From the NCBI GenBank assembly GCA_947448675.1, contig CANFOR010000008.1, positions 1 through 26,855 on the forward strand: DNA of 26,855 nt, written 5' to 3'. This stretch comes from Betaproteobacteria bacterium (lineage in GTDB: Bacteria > Pseudomonadota > Gammaproteobacteria > Burkholderiales > Burkholderiaceae_C). This document shows positions 8,818 to 16,969 of this stretch, in pieces; positions within the stretch are counted from its first letter, which is position 1, and each line of letters opens with the position of its first letter. Position numbers and translations under genes: made by a program. Under the pieces are notes generated by a model, which ran no database searches, was not told the DNA's origin, and worked only from the letters and a program-made list of their open reading frames with translations.

Positions 8818-10407
8818 CTACTTGCAGGGCTGCGCAGGCAACTGCACCGCCAGCCAAACTTGCTTGCCCTGCGGCGCCAAGGCCGCGTTCAAAGCCCAGG
8901 CGCGTTTGCCCACCAAGCCGGGCGGCAAGTCGGCCTCCTGCGCCACCACGTAGAGCGCGCCCTGCGCTTGCAGCGCGCGCGCCGTGACCCAGGGTGTAGA
9001 AACCGCGTCGCCGTAAACGACCGGATTGCGGCCTGAATAGATCGACACCAAGGCGGCTTCAAAGTCGCCGGCCACGTTACGCAACGGGCAGTTTGTAGTG
9101 CCATCCCACAGGGCCAAACCGGCCTGCGCCATGGCCCGCGCAGGGTAGGCGGCATCAGCCCGGCTCTGGGCCTGTGCAGCCAGTGGATTGCTTTGCTTGT
9201 GCGCGTAGTAAGCAAAACCCAGCAGGTGCACGCAAGCGGCGAGCCACAGCAGGCGCGGCAAAGCCAAAGCGGGGCTGCTCTGCCAACGCCACGCCAGCCA
9301 CAGGCAAAAAAATTGGCATAGCTGCACGCCCCAGTGGTTGCGCAGCACACCGCCGGTGAGCAAAGAGGCCAGCACCACCAGGGCCAGTGGGCCCCAGAGT
9401 AGGGCCCACTGGCCGAGCCTTTCCAGGCCCCCATCGCTGTGCTGCGCCAGCACTGGCCGATTCTCCACGCTCCCCACATTCTGCACGGCTAATTGCGGCG
9501 CCCCCGCAGACGGCTTGCGCCGCACCTGCCAGGTGCCTCGAGCAAAAGCCACGCCAGCGGCCAACAAGCAAGTAAGCAGCAGGGGGAAGAGCATGCGGGT
9601 TTGGTTCACAAAAAAAGTCAGCACCCACGACAAGCGGTGCCACAGCCCGCCCTCTTGCAAGGCCTGCGAGGCATAGCGCAGGCTCGGAAAATGGTGCACC
9701 ACGCTCCACAGCAGATGCGGCAGCAGCAGCACGCAGCACAGCAGCGCGGCCAGCACCAAACCCTGCACCACGCGCAGCCGTGGCCTGCCGTTGTACAGCG
9801 CAAAACATGCCCATGCCGCCAGGGGCAGCACAGCCTGGTATTTGCTCAGCACCGCCGCCGCCGCCAGCGCACCGCTCAGCGCCCACCAGGCCAAGGCCTG
9901 GCGTGGGCGATCCAGTACCGCCAAAGCCCGCAGCACGGCCCACACAAAAGCCGCCACAAACAAGACCAGCACGGTGTTGTGGTTGTAGATGTGCGCCGTC
10001 ACGCTGAAACTTTGCTGCAAACCCCAGAGCACCGCCGTGAGCGCCGCCACCAGCGGCCCGCCCAGGCGGCGGGCGATCAACCAGGTCAGCACCCCGGTGC
10101 CCGCAAAGCACAGGCCTGCCATGGCATTGGCAAGCCACCACTGCGGGCCTACAAGGGCCATTGCAGCCCCCAAAAGCCAGGTTGGCATAGGTGGGTGCTT
10201 GTGGTAGCCCCACTCCATGCTGTGGGCCCAGACAAACTGTTCGACGTTGTCGCCGTACAGGGCACCGTCCCACAGGCTGTTCCACAGCACCCAGGCCGCG
10301 AGCCAGGCCAGCAACCAGAGCAACGCCAGGGGTGGGCGTTGCCAACGCAAAGCGCCGGGTTGAGAAACAGAAAACGAAGGCGAAGGCATGGGGGCGGCTG
10401 CAAGCAT
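8818..10407 (-). CDS. GT39 / ArnT-like membrane glycosyltransferase
   Basis: The product is about 529 aa with roughly ten hydrophobic membrane segments. Near the N-terminus, after the first helix, lies GDNVEQFVWAHSMEWGYHKH (from residue 52), the acidic first-loop motif of GT-C fold dolichyl/undecaprenyl-phosphate sugar transferases (PMT_2, ArnT-like). It probably moves a sugar from a polyprenyl carrier to a periplasmic acceptor such as lipid A, LPS or protein. The acceptor cannot be told. Starts at 10464, 10407 and 10389 are possible. I chose 10407 to avoid running into the gspF start, but none has a clear Shine-Dalgarno. It is convergent with gspE, with a four-base gap. Confidence 0.82.
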   Translation of the reverse strand: MLAAAPMPSPSFSVSQPGALRWQRPPLALLWLLAWLAAWVLWNSLWDGALYGDNVEQFVWAHSMEWGYHKHPPMPTWLLGAAMALVGPQWWLANAMAGLCFAGTGVLTWLIARRLGGPLVAALTAVLWGLQQSFSVTAHIYNHNTVLVLFVAAFVWAVLRALAVLDRPRQALAWWALSGALAAAAVLSKYQAVLPLAAWACFALYNGRPRLRVVQGLVLAALLCCVLLLPHLLWSVVHHFPSLRYASQALQEGGLWHRLSWVLTFFVNQTRMLFPLLLTCLLAAGVAFARGTWQVRRKPSAGAPQLAVQNVGSVENRPVLAQHSDGGLERLGQWALLWGPLALVVLASLLTGGVLRNHWGVQLCQFFCLWLAWRWQSSPALALPRLLWLAACVHLLGFAYYAHKQSNPLAAQAQSRADAAYPARAMAQAGLALWDGTTNCPLRNVAGDFEAALVSIYSGRNPVVYGDAVSTPWVTARALQAQGALYVVAQEADLPPGLVGKRAWALNAALAPQGKQVWLAVQLPAQPCK

Positions 10408-10466
10408 GGCTGGCACTTTAACTGAGCCTGCCCCCGACAGCCGCGAACACCCGCTACCATCCATGC

Positions 10467-11711
10467 ATGCCTGCTTTTTCTTTTGAAGCCCTAGACCCCG
10501 ACGGCCATACCACCAAGGGCGTGGTCGACGCCGACACTGCCCGTGCTGCGCGCGGCCTGCTGCGCGCGCGCAGCTTGGTGCCGCTGGCCGTTGAAGCTGT
10601 GGCCGGTGGCAGCGGGCAAGCCGCTGGCGGCGACGCGCAAGGCAACGCGCTCAACCCCACGCTGTGGCGTTCGCGCGTATTTGGCAGCGCAGCGCTGTGC
10701 GTGTGGACGCGCCAGTTAGCGGGCTTGGTCGGTGCTGGCCTGCCCTTGGAGCGCGCCCTCACCGCCTTGGCCGATGAGGCCGAAGACGAGCGCCAGCGCG
10801 GCTTGGTCGCAGCACTGCGCGCCGAGGTCAACGCCGGTTCGAGTTTTGCCAAAGCCCTGGCCCAGTACCCACGCGAGTTCTCCAACATCTATGTGGCCGT
10901 AGTCGGCGCGGGCGAGCAAAGCGGCAACCTGGGCCTGGTGCTGGAGCGCTTGGCAAGCGACCAAGAAGACAGCCAGGCCCTGAGCGCCAAGCTGATTGGC
11001 GCGGCACTGTACCCGGCTATCGTGACCTGCATTGCTTTTGCCATCGTGCTGTTTTTGGTGGGCTATGTGGTGCCCCAAGTGGCCAATGTGTTTGTCGGCA
11101 GCAAGCGCGCCCTGCCCTGGCTCACAGTGGCCATGCTGGGCATCAGCAGCTTGGTACGCAACTGGGGCTTGTGGATGCTGCTTGCTCTTTTTTTGATAGC
11201 TGTCTGCGCACGCTGGGCGCTGACTTTCGAGGCTTTTCGCCTGAAATTCGACGCAGCGTGGCTGAATTTCCCCATCATCGGCAAGCTGGCGCGCGGCTAC
11301 AACGCGGCACGCTTTGCATCGACCTTGGCCATCTTGGCGGCAGCGGGTGTGCCCATCCTCAAAGCCTTGCAGGCCGCAGCCGAGACGTTGGGCAACCGCG
11401 CCATGCGGGCCGACGCGCTCGACGCGCTGGTGCTGGTGCGCGAAGGCGCGCCGCTGGCCTCGGCGCTTGCGGGCAAAAAGCGCTTCCCCGGCCTGCTGCC
11501 GATGTTTGCCCGCCTGGGCGAGCAAACCGGGCAACTGCCGGTGATGCTGCAGCGCGCCGCCACCCAGCTGGGTGCCGAAGTGCAGCGCCGCGCCCTGCAA
11601 TTGGCCACGATTTTGGAGCCCCTGCTGATCGTCGCCATGGGTGGGGTGGTGATGCTGATCGTGTTGGCGGTGTTGCTGCCGATTATTCAACTCAACCAAT
11701 TGGTCAAATAA
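10467..11711 (+). CDS. gspF: Type II secretion inner-membrane protein GspF
   Basis: The product has 414 aa. It begins MPAFSFEALDPDGHTTKGVV, the typical GspF N-terminus, followed by two T2SSF repeats (about residues 80-200 and 280-400). Each repeat carries the helix pair with PREFSNIYVAVVGAGEQSGN (first copy) and the equivalent FPGLLPMFARLGEQTGQLP (second copy). Three membrane helices are visible. It is the polytopic core of the platform that couples GspE to pseudopilus growth. Codons at 11184-11220, encoding the second membrane helix, match the dispersed AT-rich repeat. It is separated from gspE by the reverse-strand glycosyltransferase and therefore needs its own promoter, which I could not identify. 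Confidence 0.95.
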   Translation: MPAFSFEALDPDGHTTKGVVDADTARAARGLLRARSLVPLAVEAVAGGSGQAAGGDAQGNALNPTLWRSRVFGSAALCVWTRQLAGLVGAGLPLERALTALADEAEDERQRGLVAALRAEVNAGSSFAKALAQYPREFSNIYVAVVGAGEQSGNLGLVLERLASDQEDSQALSAKLIGAALYPAIVTCIAFAIVLFLVGYVVPQVANVFVGSKRALPWLTVAMLGISSLVRNWGLWMLLALFLIAVCARWALTFEAFRLKFDAAWLNFPIIGKLARGYNAARFASTLAILAAAGVPILKALQAAAETLGNRAMRADALDALVLVREGAPLASALAGKKRFPGLLPMFARLGEQTGQLPVMLQRAATQLGAEVQRRALQLATILEPLLIVAMGGVVMLIVLAVLLPIIQLNQLVK

Positions 11712-11713
11712 AC

Positions 11714-12613
11714 ATGAGCGCCTCGCTAGAAGGTCAGTTGGTGGTGGCGATTTCTTCGCACGCCTTGTTCGACTTTGAAGAAGAAAACCAGGTCTTCGAG
11801 CAAAGCGACGACAAAGCCTATATGCGCTTGCAGCTCGACCGCGTCGAGCGGCCCGCCAAGCCCGGCGTGGCCTTTTCGCTGGTGAAGAAACTGCTGGCCT
11901 TCAACACGCCCGAGGCGCAGCGCGTAGAGGTGGTGATCCTCTCGCGCAACGACCCGGTGAGCGGGTTGCGCGTAATGCGTTCGGCCGAGCATTACAAGCT
12001 GCCCATCATCCGCTGCACCTTCACGCGCGGCGAGTCGCCTTGGCGCTACTTGCGGCCGCTCAAAGCGAATTTATTTTTGTCGGCCCGCGCCGAAGATGTG
12101 CGCGCCGCGCTGGACAACGGCTTTGCTGCGGCCACCGTGGCCACGCATTCGGCGCATGCGCAAACCAATTACCCGCATGAAGTGCGCATTGCTTTTGACG
12201 GCGACGCGGTGCTGTTCTCTGACGAAGCCGAGCGGGTGTTCCACAAAAGTGGCCTGCCCGCCTTTCAAAAGCACGAGGCGCGCAAAGCCGCGCAGCCCCT
12301 GCCGCCTGGGCCTTTCAAGCCCCTGCTGCAAGCCCTGCACCGTCTGCAGGCCGAGAGCACACCGGCCATGCGCATCCGCACCGCCTTGGTGACGGCGCGC
12401 AGCGCGCCCGCGCACGAGCGCGCCATTCGCACCCTGATGGACTGGAGCATCGACGTGGACCAGGCCATGTTTTTAGGTGGTTTGGCAAAAGGTGAATTTT
12501 TGCGCGAATTCGAACCCGATTTTTTCTTCGACGACCAAACCGGCCATGTACAGTCGGCAGCAGACCACGTACCTGCAGGTCATGTGGCCAGCGGCATTCG
12601 CAATGGCAGCTAA
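11714..12613 (+). CDS. Cytosolic 5'-nucleotidase of the cN-I type (PF06189-like)
   Basis: The product has 299 aa. It resembles the cN-I family: VAISSHALFD at the N-terminus, then VVILSRNDPVSGLRVMRSAE, FTRGESPWRYLRPLKANLFL, the HAD-like nucleophile box FDGDAVLFSDE (Asp162 and Asp164), LVTARSAP and FFFDDQ near the C-terminus. The expected reaction is hydrolysis of nucleoside monophosphates to nucleoside and phosphate in the cytosol. The ATG at 11714 is used. The open frame extends back to 11171, but that part overlaps gspF and has no matching features. It follows gspF by two bases and may be co-transcribed with it, without any clear functional link to secretion. Confidence 0.85.
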   Translation: MSASLEGQLVVAISSHALFDFEEENQVFEQSDDKAYMRLQLDRVERPAKPGVAFSLVKKLLAFNTPEAQRVEVVILSRNDPVSGLRVMRSAEHYKLPIIRCTFTRGESPWRYLRPLKANLFLSARAEDVRAALDNGFAAATVATHSAHAQTNYPHEVRIAFDGDAVLFSDEAERVFHKSGLPAFQKHEARKAAQPLPPGPFKPLLQALHRLQAESTPAMRIRTALVTARSAPAHERAIRTLMDWSIDVDQAMFLGGLAKGEFLREFEPDFFFDDQTGHVQSAADHVPAGHVASGIRNGS

Positions 12614-12634
12614 TTTTTTGATTCAACACCAACA

Positions 12635-14041
12635 ATGCACAACTTAGACATCGTCATCATGGCTGCGGGCAAGGGCACCCGCATGAAGTCGGCCCTGCCC
12701 AAGGTACTGCACACGCTGGCGGGCCGCCCACTGCTCGGCCATGTGCTGGCCGCGGCCAGCGCGCTGCAGCCACGCTCGGTCGTTGCCATTACCGGCCACG
12801 GTGCTACAGAAGTAGAAGCAGCTACGCAAGCCATGGTGGGCGCTGGCGCGGCTTTTGCTTTAAAGTTTGCGCGCCAAGAACCACAGCTTGGCACCGGCCA
12901 TGCGGTGCAACAAGCTGTGCCACTCTTGCCCGATGAAGGCACCACCTTGATCTTGAATGGCGACGTGCCGTTGATTGGCAGCGCCACGCTGCAAGCCGTG
13001 CTCGATGCCTGCGCGGGCGCGCAGCCGGTACTGCTCACCGTGGAGTTTGCCGACCCCACGGGCTACGGCCGCATTGTGCGCAACGCAGCTGGTGACGCGG
13101 TGCTGGCCATCGTGGAACACAAAGACGCCACACCCGCGCAACGCAGCATCCGCGAGTGCTACAGCGGCATCATGGCCGTGCCCACGGCCATGCTCAAGCG
13201 CTGGCTGGGGCAACTGACCAACACCAATAGCCAAGGCGAGTACTACCTGACCGATGTGGTGCAACACGCTGTGGCCGATGGCGTGCAGGTGCTGGCCTAC
13301 AAAATCACAGACACCGTGCAAGTCGACGGCGTGAACAGCCCAGTGCAACTGGCGGCGCTGGAGCGCGCCTACCAACTGCGCCACGCCCATGCTCTGATGG
13401 AGCAAGGCGTGCGCTTGGCCGACCCGGCACGCTTGGACGTGCGCGGTGAACTGCTCTGCGCGCAAGACGTGGCGATCGACGTGAGCTGCATTTTTGAGGG
13501 CCAAGTGAGCCTGGGCCAGGGCGTGCGCATTGGTGCCAACTGCGTGATTGCCAATGCCCGCATCGATGCCGGTGCGGTGATCCACCCCTTTACCCATATC
13601 GACGGTGAACGCTTAGGCGTGCAGGTCGGCCCTGGCGCACTGGTGGGGCCGTTTGCGCGGCTGCGGCCTGGTGCGCAACTGGGCGAAGGCGTGCACATTG
13701 GGAATTTTGTGGAAGTGAAAAACGCCACCCTGGCCAAGGGCGCCAAGGCTAACCACCTGGCCTATCTGGGCGACGCCACGGTGGGCGAGCGGGTGAACTA
13801 CGGCGCGGGCAGCATCACCGCCAATTACGACGGTGCCAACAAGCACCGCACGGTGATCGAGGCCGATGTGCATGTGGGCAGCAACAGCGTGTTGGTAGCC
13901 CCGGTCACCATCGGCGCAGGCGCTACCGTGGGCGCAGGCAGTGTGGTGGCCAAAGACGTGCCACCGGGCAAGCTTGCCGTGGCCCGCGCGCGCCAAGTGA
14001 ACATGGGCAACTGGCAGCGGCCTGAAAAGAAATTGCTATAA
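12635..14041 (+). CDS. glmU: Bifunctional GlmU: N-acetylglucosamine-1-P uridyltransferase / glucosamine-1-P acetyltransferase
   Basis: The product has 468 aa, full length. The N-terminal pyrophosphorylase domain shows IMAAGKGTRMKSALPKVLH, EPQLGTGHAVQQA and LILNGDVPLI. The C-terminal half is a left-handed beta helix (hexapeptide repeats from about residue 270) with FARLRPGAQL, VGERVNYGAGSITANYDG and NSVLVAPVTIG. It acetylates GlcN-1-P and then makes UDP-GlcNAc for peptidoglycan and LPS. No clear Shine-Dalgarno precedes the ATG, though the N-terminus is right. The final Leu codons and stop (14039-14041) lie inside a copy of the dispersed repeat. GlmS, which supplies GlcN-6-P, is encoded nearby. 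Confidence 0.97.
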   Translation: MHNLDIVIMAAGKGTRMKSALPKVLHTLAGRPLLGHVLAAASALQPRSVVAITGHGATEVEAATQAMVGAGAAFALKFARQEPQLGTGHAVQQAVPLLPDEGTTLILNGDVPLIGSATLQAVLDACAGAQPVLLTVEFADPTGYGRIVRNAAGDAVLAIVEHKDATPAQRSIRECYSGIMAVPTAMLKRWLGQLTNTNSQGEYYLTDVVQHAVADGVQVLAYKITDTVQVDGVNSPVQLAALERAYQLRHAHALMEQGVRLADPARLDVRGELLCAQDVAIDVSCIFEGQVSLGQGVRIGANCVIANARIDAGAVIHPFTHIDGERLGVQVGPGALVGPFARLRPGAQLGEGVHIGNFVEVKNATLAKGAKANHLAYLGDATVGERVNYGAGSITANYDGANKHRTVIEADVHVGSNSVLVAPVTIGAGATVGAGSVVAKDVPPGKLAVARARQVNMGNWQRPEKKLL

Positions 14042-14070
14042 TTTTAATAGCTGTCTACGCAGTATTGGCG
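14035..14070 (+). repeat. Dispersed AT-rich repeat between glmU and the Lrp gene
   Basis: The core GCTATAATTTTAATAGCTG is followed by TCTACGCAGTATTGGCG. It matches the copy at 24695 closely, and the copies in gspD (5324) and gspF (11184) more loosely. The two ends GCTAT and ATAGC are inverted. It contains TGCTATAAT at 14034-14042, identical to an extended -10 promoter box. Both convergent genes end in it: the glmU stop at 14039-14041 and the Lrp-gene stop at 14055-14057. Confidence 0.7.
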
Positions 14071-14600
14071 TGCCTTGGCGGGGTATTTAACGGGGTATTT
14101 AACGGGATATTTTGCGGCACATTTAGCGGCATATTGGGTTCAAATTTGCTGCGCTTCAAGCTGAAAAATGCCTTGACGTTGCGCACATTCGCATCGGCCG
14201 TGAACAGGCGCTGCGCCAGCGCCAAATAAGCGGGCATGTCGCGCGCAAAAACCACCAAGACAAAGTCTGGACCCGGCGACACGCGGTAGCACTGCTGCAC
14301 CGCCGCGTCGCGCCCAGCACGCGCTTCAAACGCGGCCTGTTGCTCAGCGCCTTGCTGGTCTAGCGTGACCTCCACAATGGCGGTTAAACCCCAGCCCAAG
14401 ATGGGGGCCAAGCGGTCGGTGCTGAGCAGGGCGATTTGCCGCTCAACCACGCCCGCGTCGACCAAGCGCTTGACACGGCGCAAGCAGGTGGGAGCTGACA
14501 CATGCACCTTGGCCGCCAGGCCCTGGTTGCTCTGCGCGGCGTTGTGCTGCAGCTCGTCTAAGATGCGCAGGTCGGTTGCGTCTAGCGTGATTTGTTCCAT
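14055..14600 (-). CDS. Lrp/AsnC family transcriptional regulator with repeat-encoded tail
   Basis: The product has 181 aa. The N-terminal AsnC-type helix-turn-helix is visible (LDATDLRILDELQHNAAQSN, then SAPTCLRRVKRLVDAGVVER), followed by the RAM ligand-binding domain (QCYRVSPGPDFVLVVFARDM; FFSLKRSKFEP near residue 155). Family members normally end there. This one carries about 26 more residues built on the tetrapeptide N-x-P-L, encoded by 12-base tandem units (14079-14138). It is divergent from glmS across an AT-rich gap with repeated sites, so self-regulation and control of glmS are likely but inferred. The effector amino acid cannot be told. Confidence 0.92.
   Translation of the reverse strand: MEQITLDATDLRILDELQHNAAQSNQGLAAKVHVSAPTCLRRVKRLVDAGVVERQIALLSTDRLAPILGWGLTAIVEVTLDQQGAEQQAAFEARAGRDAAVQQCYRVSPGPDFVLVVFARDMPAYLALAQRLFTADANVRNVKAFFSLKRSKFEPNMPLNVPQNIPLNTPLNTPPRHANTA
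14079..14138 (+). repeat. 12-base tandem repeat (five units) in the Lrp-gene tail
   Basis: Five consecutive 12-base units occur: CGGGGTATTTAA twice exactly, then CGGGATATTTTG, CGGCACATTTAG and CGGCATATTGGG, increasingly diverged away from the stop codon. On the reverse strand they encode NxPL-type tetrapeptides at the C-terminus of the regulator. The unit is a multiple of three, so copy-number change would keep the frame. Confidence 0.9.
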
Positions 14601-14735
14601 ATTTTTATATTTTATGAAATTTATTTATAAATTATGAAATTTATGAAATTAAATTTCAAAAATTGCAATTAATCAACTGAAAATAATTTTTTACCAGGTC
14701 TACAGTCTGCCCATTCACAACTTTTAGGCAAAACC
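14601..14735. promoter_or_regulatory. Divergent Lrp-gene / glmS control region with likely Lrp-type sites
   Basis: This is a strikingly AT-rich gap in a GC-rich genome. ATGAAATTTAT occurs at 14614-14624 and again at 14634-14644, exactly 20 bases (about two helical turns) apart. A third ATGAAATT at 14643 forms part of a perfect 15-base palindrome, TGAAATTAAATTTCA (14644-14658). Phased AT-rich sites like these suit an Lrp octamer. For glmS, CTGAAA (14677-14682) and TACAGT (14701-14706), 18 bases apart, are a possible weak promoter. AGG at 14726-14728 may serve as the glmS ribosome site. Confidence 0.6.
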
Positions 14736-16637
14736 ATGTGTGGCATCGTTGGTGCAGTTTCTACCCGCAATATTGTTCCCATCCTGGTGCAGGGCCTGCA
14801 AAGGCTCGAGTACCGTGGCTACGACTCCTGCGGCATAGCCGTGCATGCAGGGGGCCTCAAGCGCGCCCGCACCACCAGCCGCGTGACCGAGCTGCAGGCG
14901 CAGTTCGATGCCGACCAAGCCGCTGGCCAGCCCTTTGAAGGCCACACCGGCATCGCCCACACGCGCTGGGCCACACACGGTGTGCCTGCGGTGCGCAATG
15001 CCCACCCCCACTTCAGCGCGGGGCCACGCGCCGTGCCGGAGTCGATCTTGTTGGCATCGGATACGCCCGAAGAAGGCTTGGCAGCGCGCCCGCCGCGCGT
15101 GGGCTTGGTGCACAACGGCATCATTGAAAACTACGAAAGCCTGCGCCTCAAGCTCGAAGTGCAGGGCTATGAATTCGTCAGCCAAACCGACACCGAGGTC
15201 ATTGCCCACTTGGTCGACAGCCTGTACAACGGCGACATTTTGGACGCAGTGCTATCGGCCATTGCCAAACTGCAGGGAGCCTATGCGCTGGCGGTATTCC
15301 ACCGCGACGAGCCTCAGCGCGTGATCGGTGCGCGCTCGGGCTCGCCGCTGATTGTGGGTGTGGGCGTGGGCGAAAACTTTTTGGCCAGCGACGCCATGGC
15401 TTTGGCGGGCGTAACCGACCAAATTGTCTACCTCGAAGAAGGCGATGTGGTCGACGTGCAGCTGGGCAAATACTGGGTGCTGAGTAGCGCGGGCAAGCCC
15501 GTGCAACGCGCCGTCAAAACCGTGCACGCGCACAGCGGCGCTGCCGAGTTGGGGCCTTATCGCCACTACATGCAAAAAGAAATTTTTGAGCAACCCCGTG
15601 CCATTGCCGACACGCTAGAGGGCGTGGTAGGCATCTCGCCCGAGTTGTTTGGCGACGGTGCTTACAGCGTGTTCAAGGCCATCGACAAAGTGCTGATCTT
15701 GGCTTGCGGCACCAGCTACTACAGCGGCAGCGTGGCCAAGTACTGGCTCGAGAGTTTGGCCCAAGTGCCCTGCCAAGTCGAAATTGCCAGCGAGTACCGC
15801 TACCGCGACTCGGTGCCCGACCCCAAAACCCTGGTCGTCACGATTACCCAAAGCGGCGAAACCGCCGACACCCTGGCCGCGCTGAAGCACGCGCGCAGCA
15901 TGGGCATGGAGCACACCCTGACAATTTGCAACGTCGCCACCAGTGCCATGGTGCGCGAGTGCAAACTCGCCTACGTCACCCGCGCCGGTGTGGAGATCGG
16001 CGTGGCATCGACCAAGGCCTTTACCACCCAGTTGGCGGGCCTGTATTTGCTCACCCTGGCTTTGGCGCAAGTCAAGGGCCGTTTGAGCGACGCACAAGAA
16101 GCGCAAGCCCTGAAAGACATGCGCCACCTGCCCCTGGCCCTGCAAAGCGTGCTGGCGCTAGAGCCGCAAGTAATGGCCTGGGCCGAGGACTTTGCCAAAA
16201 AAGAAAACGCCCTGTTCTTGGGCCGTGGCCTGCACTACCCCATCGCCTTAGAAGGCGCACTCAAGCTCAAAGAAATCACCTACATCCACGCCGAGGCCTA
16301 TGCTGCGGGCGAGCTCAAGCACGGCCCACTGGCCTTGGTGACCAGCGAGATGCCGGTGGTCACCGTAGCGCCCAATGACGCACTGTTGGAAAAGCTCAAA
16401 AGCAATATGCAAGAAGTGCGCGCCCGAGGCGGCGTGCTCTACGTGCTGGCCGACAGCGACACCCAGATTGAAAGCGACGAAGGCATACACGTGATCCGCA
16501 TGCCCGAGCACTACGGCGCGCTCTCACCCATCTTGCACGTCGTGCCCCTGCAGCTACTGGCGTACCACACGGCCTGCGCGCGTGGCGCTGATGTTGACAA
16601 GCCGCGCAATTTGGCCAAGAGCGTGACGGTTGAGTAA
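14736..16637 (+). CDS. glmS: Glutamine--fructose-6-phosphate aminotransferase (isomerizing)
   Basis: The product has 633 aa. The N-terminal class II glutaminase domain starts MCGIVGA with Cys2 as nucleophile. RLEYRGYDSCGIA, THTRWATHG-like HTRWATHG and HNGIIENYE follow. Two SIS sugar-isomerase domains carry CGTSYYSG, EYRYRD, TQSGETADT, GVASTKAFTTQL and HAEAYAAGELKHGPLALV. The C-terminus is DKPRNLAKSVTVE. It makes glucosamine-6-phosphate from fructose-6-phosphate and glutamine, the entry step to UDP-GlcNAc. The length and all motifs look intact. It is read divergently from the Lrp-type regulator and ends 9 bases before a possible terminator, after which the accessory region begins. Confidence 0.98.
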   Translation: MCGIVGAVSTRNIVPILVQGLQRLEYRGYDSCGIAVHAGGLKRARTTSRVTELQAQFDADQAAGQPFEGHTGIAHTRWATHGVPAVRNAHPHFSAGPRAVPESILLASDTPEEGLAARPPRVGLVHNGIIENYESLRLKLEVQGYEFVSQTDTEVIAHLVDSLYNGDILDAVLSAIAKLQGAYALAVFHRDEPQRVIGARSGSPLIVGVGVGENFLASDAMALAGVTDQIVYLEEGDVVDVQLGKYWVLSSAGKPVQRAVKTVHAHSGAAELGPYRHYMQKEIFEQPRAIADTLEGVVGISPELFGDGAYSVFKAIDKVLILACGTSYYSGSVAKYWLESLAQVPCQVEIASEYRYRDSVPDPKTLVVTITQSGETADTLAALKHARSMGMEHTLTICNVATSAMVRECKLAYVTRAGVEIGVASTKAFTTQLAGLYLLTLALAQVKGRLSDAQEAQALKDMRHLPLALQSVLALEPQVMAWAEDFAKKENALFLGRGLHYPIALEGALKLKEITYIHAEAYAAGELKHGPLALVTSEMPVVTVAPNDALLEKLKSNMQEVRARGGVLYVLADSDTQIESDEGIHVIRMPEHYGALSPILHVVPLQLLAYHTACARGADVDKPRNLAKSVTVE

Positions 16638-16645
16638 CTGACACG

Positions 16646-16666
16646 AAAGTCCGTCGGGCTTTTATT
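16646..16666 (+). terminator. Possible glmS terminator
   Basis: AAAGTCC (16646-16652) pairs with GGGCTTT (16656-16662) through a three-base loop with one G-U wobble, followed by TATT. It lies 9 bases after the glmS stop. The stem is short and the T-tract broken, so strength is uncertain. Confidence 0.5.
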
Positions 16667-16678
16667 CACGCCTAATAG

Positions 16679-16969
16679 AGTCGTAAACATGTCATTGGTG
16701 TCACCAAGCGTGGCGATATGTATTTGCGCATGCTGCTCATCCAGGGGGCCAAGTCTGTCGTGATGAATGCGCACAAGCATGATGACCCCATCTCCAAGTG
16801 GGCGCATCAACTCAAAGAAAAATCCGGTTGGCAAAAGGCGGTAGTGGCGCTGGCCAACAAGAATGCGCGAATATTGTGGGCGGTGTTTGTGCGGGGCAAG
16901 CCATTTGATGCACACCATGTGAGCGTAAAGCCGGGGATGCTTTTACCGGTGAGTGTTGCTACTGCGTAG
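16679..16969 (+). pseudogene. IS110/IS1111-family transposase, C-terminal remnant
   Basis: About 96 codons remain open after a TAG at 16676. The reading VTKRGDMYLRMLLIQGAKSV, then GWQKAVVALANKNARILWAV and FDAHHVSVKPG, is the C-terminal Transposase_20 part of IS110-family enzymes, and the wording resembles the IS1111 branch. The N-terminal DEDD catalytic domain is absent, so the element cannot move by itself. The remnant starts about 40 bases after glmS ends, which suggests that a deletion joined glmS to the middle of the IS. An ATG at 16718 exists, but translation of this fragment is doubtful. Confidence 0.85.

Noticed and set aside
9155..10345. A 396-codon reverse-strand open frame overlapping the glycosyltransferase
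   Set aside because: It is a Gly/Arg/Ala-rich shadow frame of high-GC DNA with no family pattern. The overlapping frame has clear membrane helices and the GT39 motif.
9493..10425. A 310-codon forward open frame opposite the glycosyltransferase
   Set aside because: It is rich in His/Gln/Arg with no domain features, typical of the antisense of a GC-rich membrane protein gene.
12802..12827. A further repeat copy inside glmU (GCTACAGAAGTAGAAGCAGCTACGC)
   Set aside because: It is only loosely similar to the AT-rich family and could arise from ordinary codons. Not strong enough to list as a feature.
14601..14735. A glmS ribozyme or riboswitch upstream of glmS
   Set aside because: The leader is short and AT-rich with no conserved ribozyme core. 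That element is typical of Gram-positive bacteria.
16511..16918. Reverse open frame across the glmS end and the IS remnant
   Set aside because: It is antisense to a clear transposase fragment and to glmS, with no recognisable features.
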